NCBI GenBank assembly: GCA_963823535.1
Contig: CAWGLZ010000004.1
Span: forward strand, 248,001 to 312,000
Origin: RPQJ01 sp963823535
Lineage (GTDB): Bacteria; Pseudomonadota; Gammaproteobacteria; Steroidobacterales; Steroidobacteraceae
DNA length: 64,000 nt
Reading direction: 5' to 3'
Within the stretch, counting starts at the first letter, position 1, and the number at the start of each line of letters is the position of its first letter. Below the pieces are notes generated by a model. That model worked only from the letters and a program-made list of their open reading frames with translations. It searched no databases and had not been told where the DNA came from. Below, piece after piece: positions 40,485 to 50,627 of this stretch. Position numbers and translations under genes: made by a program.

Positions 40485-43400
40485 CATGCTTTCCGGCTCA
40501 GCGAAATCGCCGCGTCACCGTCCGTGGCGACAGGACCGCCGAAGACGCTCACCTCGACGGTGTGCTCTCGCCGGTCATCGACGAGCGGCGCGGCACCGTC
40601 AGGACGTACCGTGCCATCGACCACGACGGTTACCCCGCTCGTCCTGTTCTCATCCGTTGCCGGCACCTGCGTGACGACGATGTGGTACGGCGTGTCGCGG
40701 TAGCGGTAATGAATCCTGAAGGACGGCCAGTGCGCCGGCAGGCAGGGATTGAAACGCAGCTTGTCGACGTCGAGCCGCAGTCCAAGCAGGGACTCCAGGA
40801 CAAGGCGGTACATCCAGCCCGCCGAGCCCGTATACCATGTCCAGCCGCCGCGCCCGATGTGCTCCGACGCAGCGTAGACGTCCGCGGCGACGACATACGG
40901 CTCGACCTTGTATCTCTGGGCGTCGCCGCTCGACAGCGCGCGGTTCGCAGGGTTGATCATCGTGAACAGTTCCCAGGCGCGCCGGTTGTCGCCCAGCGCA
41001 GCGAACGCCATCGATGCCCAGATTGCAGCATGGGTGTACTGGCCGCCGTTCTCACGCACACCGGGCACATAGCCACGGATGTAGCCGGGATCGAGCTCCG
41101 AATTGTCGAAGGCCGGGTCTAGCAGCTGGACGAGCCCTTCGGAGCGCCTGACGAGTTGTTCGTCCACGGCGTCCATCGCCTGGCGTGATCGCGCGACGTC
41201 GCCTGCGCCGGACAGCACCGACCAGCTCTGCGCGATGGAATCTATCCGGCACTCGGGGCTCGTCGCGGAGCCGAGCGGCGTCCCGTCGTCGAAGTAAGCG
41301 CGGCGGTACCACCCGCCATCCCACCCGTGCAGCTCAATGCTCGCGCGCAGTCGCTGGCCGACGGCATCGCACTCCTCTGCGAAGGCCGCGTCGCCGCGCT
41401 TGCGTGCGAGCCTTGCGAACTGGCGCAGGACCTCGCACAGGAAGAAGGCCAGCCAGACGCTTTCACCCTTGCCGTGGATGCCGACCATGTTCATGCCGTC
41501 GTTCCAGTCCCCGGAGCCGATCAGCGGCAGGCCATGCTCGCCGAACCTGAATCCATGACGAACGGCGCGCACGCAATGCTCGTAGATCGAGGCGGATTCG
41601 CCTGAACGGCCGGGCAGATCGTAGTAGGACTCGTCCTCCGGGTTGACAGCGCGGCCTTCGAGAAACGGAGTCATTTCATCAAGGACTCCGGTGTCCCCGG
41701 TCGCGAACACGTAGCGACACGTCGCGAGCGGCAGCCAGAGATAATCGTCCGAGCAGCGCGTGCGTACGCCGCGACCCATTGGCGGATGCCACCAATGCTG
41801 GACGTCACCCTCAACGAACTGCCGGCTCGCGCATGCCAGAAGGTGCGCGCGCACCAGCCGCGGCTCGGTATGGATCAGCGCCATGACGTCCTGCAGCTGA
41901 TCGCGGAAGCCGAACGCGCCGCCGGACTGGTAATACCCGCTGCGCGCCCACAATCGGCAGGCGAGGGTCTGGTAGACGAGCCAGCCGTTGGCCATGACGT
42001 TGACCGATTCGTCGGGCGTTTCGACCTGCACTGCGCCGAGCGTCCGCTTCCAGTATTCCCACACGGATTCGAGCGAGCGTCGCACCGCCGCGGACCCGCG
42101 GGACCCGTTCACCAGTGCGCGGGCATCGTCGATGCCCCGGCCGACGCCCATGCGAAAGACCAGCTGTCGCTCCTGTCCCGGGGCAAGTTCGAAGCCGACC
42201 TGGATCGCGGCGCAGGGATCGAGCGCGGCACCGACTCTGCCGGACAGTCGTGTGCGTGCCATCGCTGCAGGCTGCTGCAGCGACCCATTGCGGCCAAGGA
42301 ACTCGGCACGGTCGCCGGTCAGGCTGCGGCTCGCCTCATCTACGTCGAAAAACGCGATTCGATCCGGAAACTCGGAGTTGAACGGATTGCGCGCGAAAAG
42401 CGCTCCGGTCGTCGGGTCGACTTCGGTCGTCACGTGCATCGCCGACTTCGCGCGCAGGTCGCCCAGGACCCATTCCACGTATCCGGTCGCGGATAGCCGG
42501 CGCGCCCGGGTCGAGTCGTTGCGAACCTTGAGCACCGAGAACTTGACCGCGACGTCGAGGGCGACGTGGACTGTCATCTCGGAGTGGATCCCGGCGGTGT
42601 CCTGCTCGAAGACGCTGTAGCCGAAGCCATGCCGACTGACATAAGTGCCCTCGCCGGGAGCCGGCAGAGGCGACGGCGACCAGAAGCGTCCGGTCTCCTC
42701 GTCGCGCAGGTAAAACGCCTCCCCGCTGACATCCGTGACGGGATCGTTGTGCCACGGACTCAGGCGGAACTCATGGGCGTTTTCGCTCCACGTGTATCCG
42801 ACGCCATTCTCGGAGATTACCGTTCCAAAGTTCGCGTTCGCGAGCACGTTGACCCAGGGGGCCGGCGTCGTTTGCCCGGGCGCCAGCGTGATGACGTATT
42901 CACGCCCGTCACGCGTGAATCCGCCGACGTCGTTCGTGAGGACCAGGTCGGCACGGGGGCCGATCATGGCCACGGGTGCCGGGGAGGCGCGCGTGGCAAC
43001 ACCCTGCAGGGCCGGGATCTTCACTTCCGGGGGACGCTGACGCTTGAGTTGCTCCGAGAGGCTACCGCGGCCATCGACGATGATGATGCGCGCAACGGAC
43101 TGCAGCAGCAGCCGGTCTTCCAGCGAAATCTGGTCGGCGGGCCGCACGAAAATGCCGCCTGGACGGTCGATCACGTTGGTTTCGACGCCATTCGCGATCA
43201 GGCCCATGATTTCATCGTGGAGCTGCTGGCGGTAGCCGGACCGGTCCTCGGTCCAGATGACGAGGTCAACGACGAGGCCTTTCATGCGCCAGTAGGATCG
43301 GGCCTGAAGCAGCTGCCGGACGAGGCCAATGTTGGCCAGGTCCGCGATCTGCAACAGCAGGATCGGCAGGTCGCCGGAAATCGCATAGCCCCACAATCCG

Positions 43401-46400
43401 GACTGACCGCGGCGGTTCCTCATTATGACGCTGGCGTCCGCGCGCATCGACGCATTGGCAAAGATCATCGAACCGGCCAGGCGTTCGTACTCCTGTGCCT
43501 CGGCCTCCGAAATGCCGGACTGCTGCAGCACTACCTGGTTGTGCGTCCACGCAAGGTCGAAGACCCGGTTGGCGAGGTGCCGATCCTGGTAGCGATCGAT
43601 AAGGTGCTCCGCCGTGTCGCGCGAAGCCGTCGCCCCTGTGACAAGGTCGATCGTGGCCGTCTGGTCGGGATCGAGGATGACCACCTGGCGCAGGGCGACG
43701 ATCGGATCCAGCACCGGCCCCTGGCTGCCGGTGAGCGGGTCGACCACGACGAGTGCGCGCGGACTGGCAAGGGAGCGGCCGCGGCCGATGAACTGCGCAC
43801 GATCGGTCTCGAAGGACATGTCGCCGGTGTCCACGCTCGACACCGACATCAGATGAAACATCCAGTCCGGCCGTTCGTCCTGCGCGCGGGACCTGCGCGT
43901 GCACAGCACGGCTCTCTTGGCCCGCAGGATCTCGGTCTGGACGAACAGCTTGCTGAACGCGGGGTGCAGCGCATCCGCCGCCGGCGGTGCCAGGGCGACT
44001 TCGACGTAACTGGTGATTTCGAGCGTCCGGCGCTGGCCGGACCTGTTTATGAGTCGGACGCGGCGCAGCTCGATGTCGTGCTCGGGCGAGACCACGATCT
44101 CCGTCCGGGTCTCGATCAGCGAATCCTCGACGCGGTCCCGGCGATGAAATTCGGCACGTCCCTCGGTGAATATCGCTTCGTAGCTCTCGGGCTTCTTCTG
44201 CGTCGGTTGCGAGGCATTCGACCAGAACACACCAGTGGCGGTGTCGCGGATGTAGCAGAAGCTGCCCGAGTGGTCGCGGGTCGCATCTTCCTGCCAGCGG
44301 GTGATCGCCAGGTCCTTCCAACGGCTGTATCCGCTGCCAGCCGCAGTGACGAGCACGTGGTACCGGCCGTTCGACAACAGCTGCACTTCGGGCGCCGGCG
44401 TGTCCGGGCGGCTGATGACCCGAATCGGCAGCGCAGCGGTCTCCGCCGCCGCGTGTGCCAGCGGCAGCGCTGCAGGGTGCGCGAGGAACGCCGCGGATCT
44501 CGGGATCCGCTCGTGCAGGAGCATCATCGTGGCCTGGAACTGGGGGTCCGACGCAAATCGCTTCTGCAGCGGGTGGTCGAGCAGCAGGTCCGCGAAGGAC
44601 AGCAGGCTCATTCCCTGATGGTGGGCCATGTATGACCGGACGATCGCCCTGGCCTGGCCGCGCGGTATCCGCGATGGCGTGTAGTCCACGGCCTCGTGCA
44701 TGCCGTATTGCCCGAGTACTCCCTCCGTGGCGAGCCGTTGCAGGTTCTCGCATGCGGCTTCGGGCTCGATCATCAGCGCAAGCGCCGATGCGTACGGGGC
44801 GATGACCAGGTCGTCCACCAGCCCACGCTGCAATCCCAGGCCTGGCACGCCGAAAGCGCGGTACTGGTAATTGCGGTGCGCGTCGACCATGTTGTAGCCG
44901 GATTCGGACATGCCCCAGGGAATGTCGCACTGGCGGCCGTACTCGATCTGGCGCCGCACTGCCGACCGACTGGTCTGGCCGAGCAGGGTATCCGGAAAGT
45001 CGGGCATGACGAGCAGCGGCATCAGGTACTCGAACATCGAGCCGCTCCAGGAGACGAGTACCGGGTTCCCGCCGGCGAGCGTAAGCGACCGTCCCAGCGC
45101 GAACCAGTTCTCCTGCGGCAGCTGCCCCTGCGCGATGGCCACGAAACTGCTGAGCCTCGCCTCCGACGCGAGCAGGTCGTAATGGCTCGCGTCGCGGCGC
45201 CGTTCGGTCACGTTGTATCCAATCGTCAGCAAGCGACGACGCGCGTCGTACAGGAAGTCGAAGTCCGGAATCGCGAACTCGTTGGCCTGCCGGGCCAGGT
45301 CCTCGATGCTGCTGATTCGCTGCCGCGCGAGCGCGCTACCCGCGGCAATGGAACCCCGAAGCGCGAGCAGCCACGCGCGCCTCGTATCGTCGCGCTCCGC
45401 GGCGAGCGCCTGCGCGATGACCGGCTGCACCTGTACCTCGAGTCCTGCGATTTCGCGCAGGGTCGGTAGCCGTGCGTTCGGCATCAGCCCCTCCAATCCT
45501 GACGGGGGGGCGGTCAACGATGTCCACGGCGCGAGCAGCGCGACCTCGTCCCGGGCGGCCCGACACTGGTCGAGCAGTGCGCGGGCCCAGTCCTGTTGCG
45601 AGTCGGTGTCGGCCGCCGCGGCGACCGCTGCAGCACCGCTCGACGCAGCCTTGTCTGCCAGTTTGGCCAGCCGGTCCAGGCGTCGCCGTGCGTCGCCCAG
45701 CGTGGTGACTCCTGCTGCGATTGCCGCATCGAGTTCACGGCACAGCTCCGTATGCGGCGCCGCCATGTCACCGGCCCGAGATTCACTCGCGACGCCCAGC
45801 GTGTCGGCCAGGCCGTCAAACACCCGTCGCGACAGGATCGGCTGGTCGGCCAGGGCCAGCAGTCCGACCCGCAGTGTCAGCAGGTGAGCCGCGAAATTTC
45901 CGCTATCGACCGTCGAGATGTAAATCGGCAGCAGCGGCTTGAGATTCTGCGTGTCGTACCAGTTGTAGAAGTGACCCCGGTACCGTTCGAGGGACGCCAT
46001 GCTGCGAAGCGCCCTGGCGGTGCGGTCGAGAAGTCGTCCGCTCGAAAGGTAGCCGAAGTCATGGGCGACCAGGTTCGCGAGCAATGCCAGCCCCAGGTTG
46101 GTCGGCGACGTGCGATGCGCCACGGTCGGGCCCGGATGCGTCTGCACATTGTCCGGCGGGAGCCAGTTGTCCTCGGGTCCGACGAACGTATCGAAAAACG
46201 CCCAGGTCCGCCGCGCGAGTGAGCGGAGAAAGACTTCCTGCTCGTCCGTCAGTCGGGGCCGTGGCTGTATCAGCGGCCGGCTCAACCACCAGGTCACTGC
46301 GGGTGCGGCCAGCCACAGCAGCAGGATCGGCGCCGCCAGGATGAGCGCCGAAGGCCGCATCAGGGCCAGGCACGTGGCGGTTGCGAACGCGATCACCGGT

Positions 46401-49300
46401 GTCGCCCACATCGACCGGAGTGATCCGGGCAAGCCCGCTTCGCCGTCGTTGGCCGGATCCCCCGACGGGCTCCATTCGAGCCGCCGCCGGCGCGACACCA
46501 GCATTCGCCAGCTCGTGCGCAGCGCAGCATCGGCGCCGGCGAAGGCTTCGTGCGGCAGGCAGGCCAGCGCAAGACCCGCCTGCGTCAACTGCGTGGCGGC
46601 CGACCGCGCGGTCCCAGCCAGGTGCTGGCGCACTGTCGCGTCCTGTGGCTTGCGCAGAAATTGCAGCATCGATTGCAGTAGCGACGGGACCAGGACGATG
46701 GCGACGGCGACCAGAGTCCAGGCCAGCGCGGATGGCAGCACGATCCAGGCGACCAGCAGCATAAGCAGCAGCGCTATCGGAACCAGGCTGCGCCGCAGGT
46801 TGTCGGCAATTTTCCACAGCGACAGGGCGGACAGCGGATTGCGGTACCGCTGCCCCCCGGCGCCCGGCACCCACGGCAGCAGCCAGCTTGCGATCTGCCA
46901 GTCGCCTCGCATCCATCGGTGTCGACGGGCGGCGTCCGCCGCATACGTCGACGGGTAGTCCTCAAAGAGCTCGACGTCACTCAGCAGCCCCGAGCGCGCG
47001 TAACAGCCTTCCAGCAGATCGTGGCTCAGTATCCGGCTGTCGGGAAACCTGCCGCCCATCGACTGCTCGAAAGCGTCCACATCGTAGATGCCCTTGCCGA
47101 TGAACGAGCCTTCGTCGAACAGGTCCTGGTAGACATCCGACACCGTCCTTGTATACGGATCGATACCCGCCTCGCCGCTGTGCATGCGCGCGTACCTGGA
47201 ACGGTTCGTTCCAGGCAGGCTCGGGCTGACCCGCGGTTGCAGGATCCCATAGCCGCCGCGCACGCGCCCGAGCCTGTCGTCGAAACAAGGCCGGTTGAGC
47301 GCATGGGCCATGGTGCCAACCATCTGTCGCGCGGCATCTCGCGGCAGCTGAGTGTCGGTGTCGAGCGTAATCACGTAGCGGGTGCCTGCAAGCACGTCCA
47401 GGTTGCCGACGACCAGCGAGAAACGCTCGGAGGCACTCGCCCGACTCGATTCTCGAAGCAGCCAGTTGAGATCGGCGAGCTTGCCGCGCTTGCGCTCGAA
47501 CCCCATCCAGGCCCGCTCGCCCGGATTCCATCGCCGAGGGCGATGAAAGAGAAAGAATGCATCGCCTCCATAAAGCGTATTCAGCGCCTCGATCCGTCTG
47601 GAAGCGTGATCGAGCAGCGCACCGTCCTCAGGCATCGACTCCGTGGCCGCGTCCCGGAAGTCCGTCAACAGGCCGAAGCGCAGGTTCTCGTCGCGGTTGG
47701 CGAGAAACCGGACCTCGAGCATCTCGACGAGGTCGTCGATGTTGCCGATGCTGTTGATCATCGTTGGGATGACTGCCAGCGTACTCGACGATGCGGGGAT
47801 GCCGTCCGAGAAGTCCATGCGAGGTATCGCGCTCGGTTTTACCAGCATGGTCGCGAGCCAGTTGACCAGTGCGACCGCGAGCTGGCTGGTCGCAAGCACC
47901 GCGATGGCGGTGACGAGTGCAAGCCGCCATCCTGCGAGGCCGTCGGCCTGCGCGGTCGAAAACAAATAGCCACTGATCGCCGCGGTGATTACAGCGATGG
48001 TTCCGAGATACGCGAATAGCGGAAAGCGACGTACCGCGGTGCGCACAACTTCGTTCGCAGGGCGACGGAACCGCGCGGCTCGCTCCAGTTCGCCCAGGCC
48101 CCGATCGACCAGGTAATAGCCTACGTGCGCGCGCCGCGAGCGCTCGTCGTCGTCTGCATCAGTGCGGACCGCCGCGTCGCGGGCAAGGCCGAGCGCGCCT
48201 TCTGCAACCTGTCGTTCCGTCTGGTCGCTGCGCCGGGCGATCCGCTCGATCACCAGGCGGTAGCTGTTGCGGGTTGCGAAGTCCATCCCCGCGTACGCGG
48301 CGGCCGGGTCCTCGCACAGCACCCGCTCAACGACGCTCAGGGACTCGACGAAGCTGCGCCAGTCCATGGATGCGAGGAAGCGCAGGCTGTCGATAGAGTT
48401 TCCGATGGTGACCTGGTCGGCAGACTTGATCTGGTTGCCCGCCTGCACCAGTTGCTCGGTCGTCAGGCCATCCTCGGCCAGTCGCTGCTCGATCCAGGTC
48501 AATGCAAGGGCCAGCGCCCCGCTCTGGCGCTGCAGGCCGCGCACGAACTCGGACACAAACGGCGCGGACATCGGCGGATTCGAACGTGCCATGTCCGCGA
48601 TTACCAAGATCAGGCTTTTCGGATCCGTATTGACGGCCGTGATCATCCTGCCCGACCAGCCATCCGCGAGATCGCGGTCGACGCGTGCAGCCGCAACACG
48701 CAACGCCACCCGGCGGACATTCTCGATCAGGGCGAGTCGCAGCATGATCGGGATCGCCCAGAGCTCCCCGAGGTTCAGCGTCGTGCCGCTTTCGTATGCG
48801 GCCAGGAATCGCCTCAGGCCATGCAGGCCGATTCGGCCATCCCCATGCGCGACCGTCTCGAGCGCGATGTCATAGACGCGCGGGAAGCCAGCCGAAGGCC
48901 CATGTGCGAGGCGCGGGAGTTGCCGACTGTAGTTCCTCGGCAAGTGTCGCTTTGCGGCGCGGATCTGCTCCTCGATCAGGTAGAAATTGTCGAGCAGCCA
49001 TTCGCCGGCGGGCGACACGCGGCGGTCGGTCGTGACCGCCTCGGTCAGCTGGTCGAATACCCCGTGCAGGACTTCTTCGTTGTCGGCCAGCCGCGGCAGC
49101 AGCCGGTCTGGCGCCCGCCCACGCGCAAGGGTGTGCGATCCAGCGAGATACCGACCGTGTTGCTCCATCTGGTCGTCGCTGAAGAGCTCCGATCGCAGGG
49201 GCGGTTCCGGAGGTGAGACATCGAACGCCAGGCGCCGCCGCCCCAGCCGATCCGTCACGCGTCGGGTGCGAGCGAAGAGACTGCCACCTGCAAACATCAA
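40484..49300 (-). CDS. Cyclic beta-1,2-glucan synthase-like giant (GT84/glycoamylase/GH94)
   Basis: 2938 residues, the size of NdvB/Cgs enzymes that make cyclic beta-1,2-glucans at the inner membrane. Order: N-terminal helical region; membrane segments near 425-490; GT84 glycosyltransferase with TLDTDTQLP near 647 and RWMRGDWQ near 797; more membrane segments (about 830-1010); a glycoamylase-like domain with WSGSMFEYLMP near 1417; two GH94-type beta-sandwich repeats near 1650 and 2130; and a GH94 catalytic barrel with FRDQLQD near 2465 and CSDDYLWLP. Start is TTG 49300 (AGGAG nine bases upstream) or ATG 49297. It fills an entire island segment by itself. Confidence 0.9.
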   Translation of the reverse strand: MMFAGGSLFARTRRVTDRLGRRRLAFDVSPPEPPLRSELFSDDQMEQHGRYLAGSHTLARGRAPDRLLPRLADNEEVLHGVFDQLTEAVTTDRRVSPAGEWLLDNFYLIEEQIRAAKRHLPRNYSRQLPRLAHGPSAGFPRVYDIALETVAHGDGRIGLHGLRRFLAAYESGTTLNLGELWAIPIMLRLALIENVRRVALRVAAARVDRDLADGWSGRMITAVNTDPKSLILVIADMARSNPPMSAPFVSEFVRGLQRQSGALALALTWIEQRLAEDGLTTEQLVQAGNQIKSADQVTIGNSIDSLRFLASMDWRSFVESLSVVERVLCEDPAAAYAGMDFATRNSYRLVIERIARRSDQTERQVAEGALGLARDAAVRTDADDDERSRRAHVGYYLVDRGLGELERAARFRRPANEVVRTAVRRFPLFAYLGTIAVITAAISGYLFSTAQADGLAGWRLALVTAIAVLATSQLAVALVNWLATMLVKPSAIPRMDFSDGIPASSSTLAVIPTMINSIGNIDDLVEMLEVRFLANRDENLRFGLLTDFRDAATESMPEDGALLDHASRRIEALNTLYGGDAFFLFHRPRRWNPGERAWMGFERKRGKLADLNWLLRESSRASASERFSLVVGNLDVLAGTRYVITLDTDTQLPRDAARQMVGTMAHALNRPCFDDRLGRVRGGYGILQPRVSPSLPGTNRSRYARMHSGEAGIDPYTRTVSDVYQDLFDEGSFIGKGIYDVDAFEQSMGGRFPDSRILSHDLLEGCYARSGLLSDVELFEDYPSTYAADAARRHRWMRGDWQIASWLLPWVPGAGGQRYRNPLSALSLWKIADNLRRSLVPIALLLMLLVAWIVLPSALAWTLVAVAIVLVPSLLQSMLQFLRKPQDATVRQHLAGTARSAATQLTQAGLALACLPHEAFAGADAALRTSWRMLVSRRRRLEWSPSGDPANDGEAGLPGSLRSMWATPVIAFATATCLALMRPSALILAAPILLLWLAAPAVTWWLSRPLIQPRPRLTDEQEVFLRSLARRTWAFFDTFVGPEDNWLPPDNVQTHPGPTVAHRTSPTNLGLALLANLVAHDFGYLSSGRLLDRTARALRSMASLERYRGHFYNWYDTQNLKPLLPIYISTVDSGNFAAHLLTLRVGLLALADQPILSRRVFDGLADTLGVASESRAGDMAAPHTELCRELDAAIAAGVTTLGDARRRLDRLAKLADKAASSGAAAVAAAADTDSQQDWARALLDQCRAARDEVALLAPWTSLTAPPSGLEGLMPNARLPTLREIAGLEVQVQPVIAQALAAERDDTRRAWLLALRGSIAAGSALARQRISSIEDLARQANEFAIPDFDFLYDARRRLLTIGYNVTERRRDASHYDLLASEARLSSFVAIAQGQLPQENWFALGRSLTLAGGNPVLVSWSGSMFEYLMPLLVMPDFPDTLLGQTSRSAVRRQIEYGRQCDIPWGMSESGYNMVDAHRNYQYRAFGVPGLGLQRGLVDDLVIAPYASALALMIEPEAACENLQRLATEGVLGQYGMHEAVDYTPSRIPRGQARAIVRSYMAHHQGMSLLSFADLLLDHPLQKRFASDPQFQATMMLLHERIPRSAAFLAHPAALPLAHAAAETAALPIRVISRPDTPAPEVQLLSNGRYHVLVTAAGSGYSRWKDLAITRWQEDATRDHSGSFCYIRDTATGVFWSNASQPTQKKPESYEAIFTEGRAEFHRRDRVEDSLIETRTEIVVSPEHDIELRRVRLINRSGQRRTLEITSYVEVALAPPAADALHPAFSKLFVQTEILRAKRAVLCTRRSRAQDERPDWMFHLMSVSSVDTGDMSFETDRAQFIGRGRSLASPRALVVVDPLTGSQGPVLDPIVALRQVVILDPDQTATIDLVTGATASRDTAEHLIDRYQDRHLANRVFDLAWTHNQVVLQQSGISEAEAQEYERLAGSMIFANASMRADASVIMRNRRGQSGLWGYAISGDLPILLLQIADLANIGLVRQLLQARSYWRMKGLVVDLVIWTEDRSGYRQQLHDEIMGLIANGVETNVIDRPGGIFVRPADQISLEDRLLLQSVARIIIVDGRGSLSEQLKRQRPPEVKIPALQGVATRASPAPVAMIGPRADLVLTNDVGGFTRDGREYVITLAPGQTTPAPWVNVLANANFGTVISENGVGYTWSENAHEFRLSPWHNDPVTDVSGEAFYLRDEETGRFWSPSPLPAPGEGTYVSRHGFGYSVFEQDTAGIHSEMTVHVALDVAVKFSVLKVRNDSTRARRLSATGYVEWVLGDLRAKSAMHVTTEVDPTTGALFARNPFNSEFPDRIAFFDVDEASRSLTGDRAEFLGRNGSLQQPAAMARTRLSGRVGAALDPCAAIQVGFELAPGQERQLVFRMGVGRGIDDARALVNGSRGSAAVRRSLESVWEYWKRTLGAVQVETPDESVNVMANGWLVYQTLACRLWARSGYYQSGGAFGFRDQLQDVMALIHTEPRLVRAHLLACASRQFVEGDVQHWWHPPMGRGVRTRCSDDYLWLPLATCRYVFATGDTGVLDEMTPFLEGRAVNPEDESYYDLPGRSGESASIYEHCVRAVRHGFRFGEHGLPLIGSGDWNDGMNMVGIHGKGESVWLAFFLCEVLRQFARLARKRGDAAFAEECDAVGQRLRASIELHGWDGGWYRRAYFDDGTPLGSATSPECRIDSIAQSWSVLSGAGDVARSRQAMDAVDEQLVRRSEGLVQLLDPAFDNSELDPGYIRGYVPGVRENGGQYTHAAIWASMAFAALGDNRRAWELFTMINPANRALSSGDAQRYKVEPYVVAADVYAASEHIGRGGWTWYTGSAGWMYRLVLESLLGLRLDVDKLRFNPCLPAHWPSFRIHYRYRDTPYHIVVTQVPATDENRTSGVTVVVDGTVRPDGAAPLVDDRREHTVEVSVFGGPVATDGDAAISLSRKA

Positions 49301-49581
49301 TGGGGAAAACTCCTGGAGCCCGATGGCGGGCAGCGCCGGTCAACCGTGGGTCCGGTCAAGGGCGCTCGTGCACTTCTGGCGTGAGAACGGCCGGCGGTGA
49401 CACTGCCGCGTGCCGAGGAAGGCCTAGTATGCGGCGTCCAGAGGTCTTCCGTGCGACGACGAGTGGTAATGCAGGGCAGAATCCGCATTCGGCGAGTACT
49501 GACGAGTCCCGGCGGGAGTTGAGTGGAGGGCGGGCCATCTAACTTGTTGATTCAAAACAACCCGCAAACCAATAGGTGCTC
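49301..49581. other. Gene-free island end upstream of the glucan synthase
   Basis: About 280 bases with no supported gene. The last 100 bases (from about 49480) resemble 59491-59575, for example GGCGGGCCATCTA followed by TTGTTGATT, so both segments end in the same kind of sequence before the tRNA repeat. The promoter of the large gene must lie here. Confidence 0.6.
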
Positions 49582-49626
49582 CTACGAACCAGGAGGCCGG
49601 GAGTTCGAATCTCTCCGGGCGCGCCA
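49582..49626 (+). repeat. Attachment core, copy 3 (tRNA-Arg 3' repeat)
   Basis: Matches tRNA-Arg from the anticodon loop to CCA with two changes (CAGGAGGCC in place of CAGAAGGTC). Separates the glucan-synthase segment from the photolyase segment. The following bases repeat those after copy 2, including the hairpin. Confidence 0.9.
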
Positions 49627-49660
49627 GTTGTATCAAAGGCTTACGGTAGCGCGTAGGCCT

Positions 49661-49876
49661 TTATGCTGTCTGGCGTAGGGAAATCGTAGAGTCACTGTCC
49701 ACGACGCCCCACGTCCGCTCGATCCGCTGGGCCGCCGCCGACACATGCTCCCGCTGCTTCCGCGCCGAGTGCGCATACCGCAGCACTCGTACGACTTCCA
49801 GCCGACTGCACCAGCAGCAGCCTGCGGTGTCGATGATGCAGGTTCCGCTGCCGCAGCAGCGTGGGTCTTCGCTCAT
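49661..49876 (-). CDS. Small Cys-rich protein, C-terminus replaced at island border
   Basis: 71 residues from ATG 49876. The N-terminus has CCGSGTCIIDTAGCCWC, a pattern of small metal-binding proteins. The frame then runs into sequence near the attachment repeat, and the stop lies inside the hairpin, so the C-terminus is probably not original. Same strand as the photolyase operon. Function unknown. Confidence 0.5.
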   Translation of the reverse strand: MSEDPRCCGSGTCIIDTAGCCWCSRLEVVRVLRYAHSARKQREHVSAAAQRIERTWGVVDSDSTISLRQTA

Positions 49877-49902
49877 TCCGAACTCCTGGTTGTCAGGACA
49901 AG

Positions 49903-50194
49903 CTACTTCACGAGAGGCCGCACCGTGGTGAAGCCGCCATCCACCGCAATCACTTGGCCGGTCAGGCGGGCCGCGCCACCGCCCAGAAGCCAGGCCATCA
50001 CGTCGGCCACCTGATGAGCCGTCTGCACACCTCCCAGCGGGTACCGCCGCGCTGCGCACCAGCGCCTCGACGTCGGCCAGGCGGTCGGCCTCGCGCCCCA
50101 CCGCAGCGACGCGGCACCCTTGGGCGTGCAATTGGTGAGCCAGGGCGCGACCGATGCCGCCGCTGGCACCCGTGATGAGGACGGTCGAAGTCAT
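49903..50194 (-). pseudogene. Short-chain dehydrogenase with central deletion
   Basis: Starts normally at ATG 50194 with the nucleotide-binding TVLITGASGGIGRALAHQL and continues to about residue 48. A second frame then gives the family C-terminus: DVMAWLLGGGAARLTGQVIAVDGGFT. About 120 residues in between, including the catalytic Tyr-x-x-x-Lys, are missing and the two parts are out of frame, so it cannot be active. Confidence 0.75.
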
Positions 50195-50225
50195 GGGGTG
50201 TGTTCCGAGGGTGAAATAGATGAGA

Positions 50226-50627
50226 TCAGCGGGGCACGTCGGGCCGGTCCAGCCGGGACGCCCAGCGCTGCAGCGCCGGCCGCCAGCGCAGAAAGAAGCG
50301 ATACAGGCGCTCCATCGTCCAGGTGGCGCCTGGCAGACGGCAGACCAGGGCCAGCCAGCGCCAGCCCGGCAGCGCAGCCCACAGCGCCAGAAAGGCTTGC
50401 GCGCCGCTGAGCAACTGGCCGTCGCTGCCGTACACGTGAAAGCGCGCCAGCAGTTGCTCGCGCGTGGTGCCATTCGGCAGCTGCGACGCGGGATCGCTGA
50501 CGTCGGCAAAGCACACCTGCGTATTCGGCCGCAGGCCGCGATAGACGCCAATCTCGCGGCGGCACAGTGGGCAGGCGCCGTCGTAGAGCACCGTCAGCGG
50601 CGGCGGTTCGTGGACGGGGTCGGTCAC
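50226..50627 (-). CDS. DCC-family thiol-disulfide oxidoreductase-like protein (DUF393)
   Basis: 133 residues. VLYDGACPLCRREI holds the CxxC that gives the DCC family its name; the thioredoxin-like remainder has GSDGQLLSGAQAFLALW. The GTG start at 50627 overlaps the stop of the upstream photolyase-like gene (GTGA). Usually of unknown function; in this operon it may handle redox damage. Confidence 0.8.
   Translation of the reverse strand: MTDPVHEPPPLTVLYDGACPLCRREIGVYRGLRPNTQVCFADVSDPASQLPNGTTREQLLARFHVYGSDGQLLSGAQAFLALWAALPGWRWLALVCRLPGATWTMERLYRFFLRWRPALQRWASRLDRPDVPR

Noticed and set aside
42566..44635. 689-codon plus-strand frame within the glucan synthase
   Set aside because: Antisense shadow of a conserved enzyme domain.
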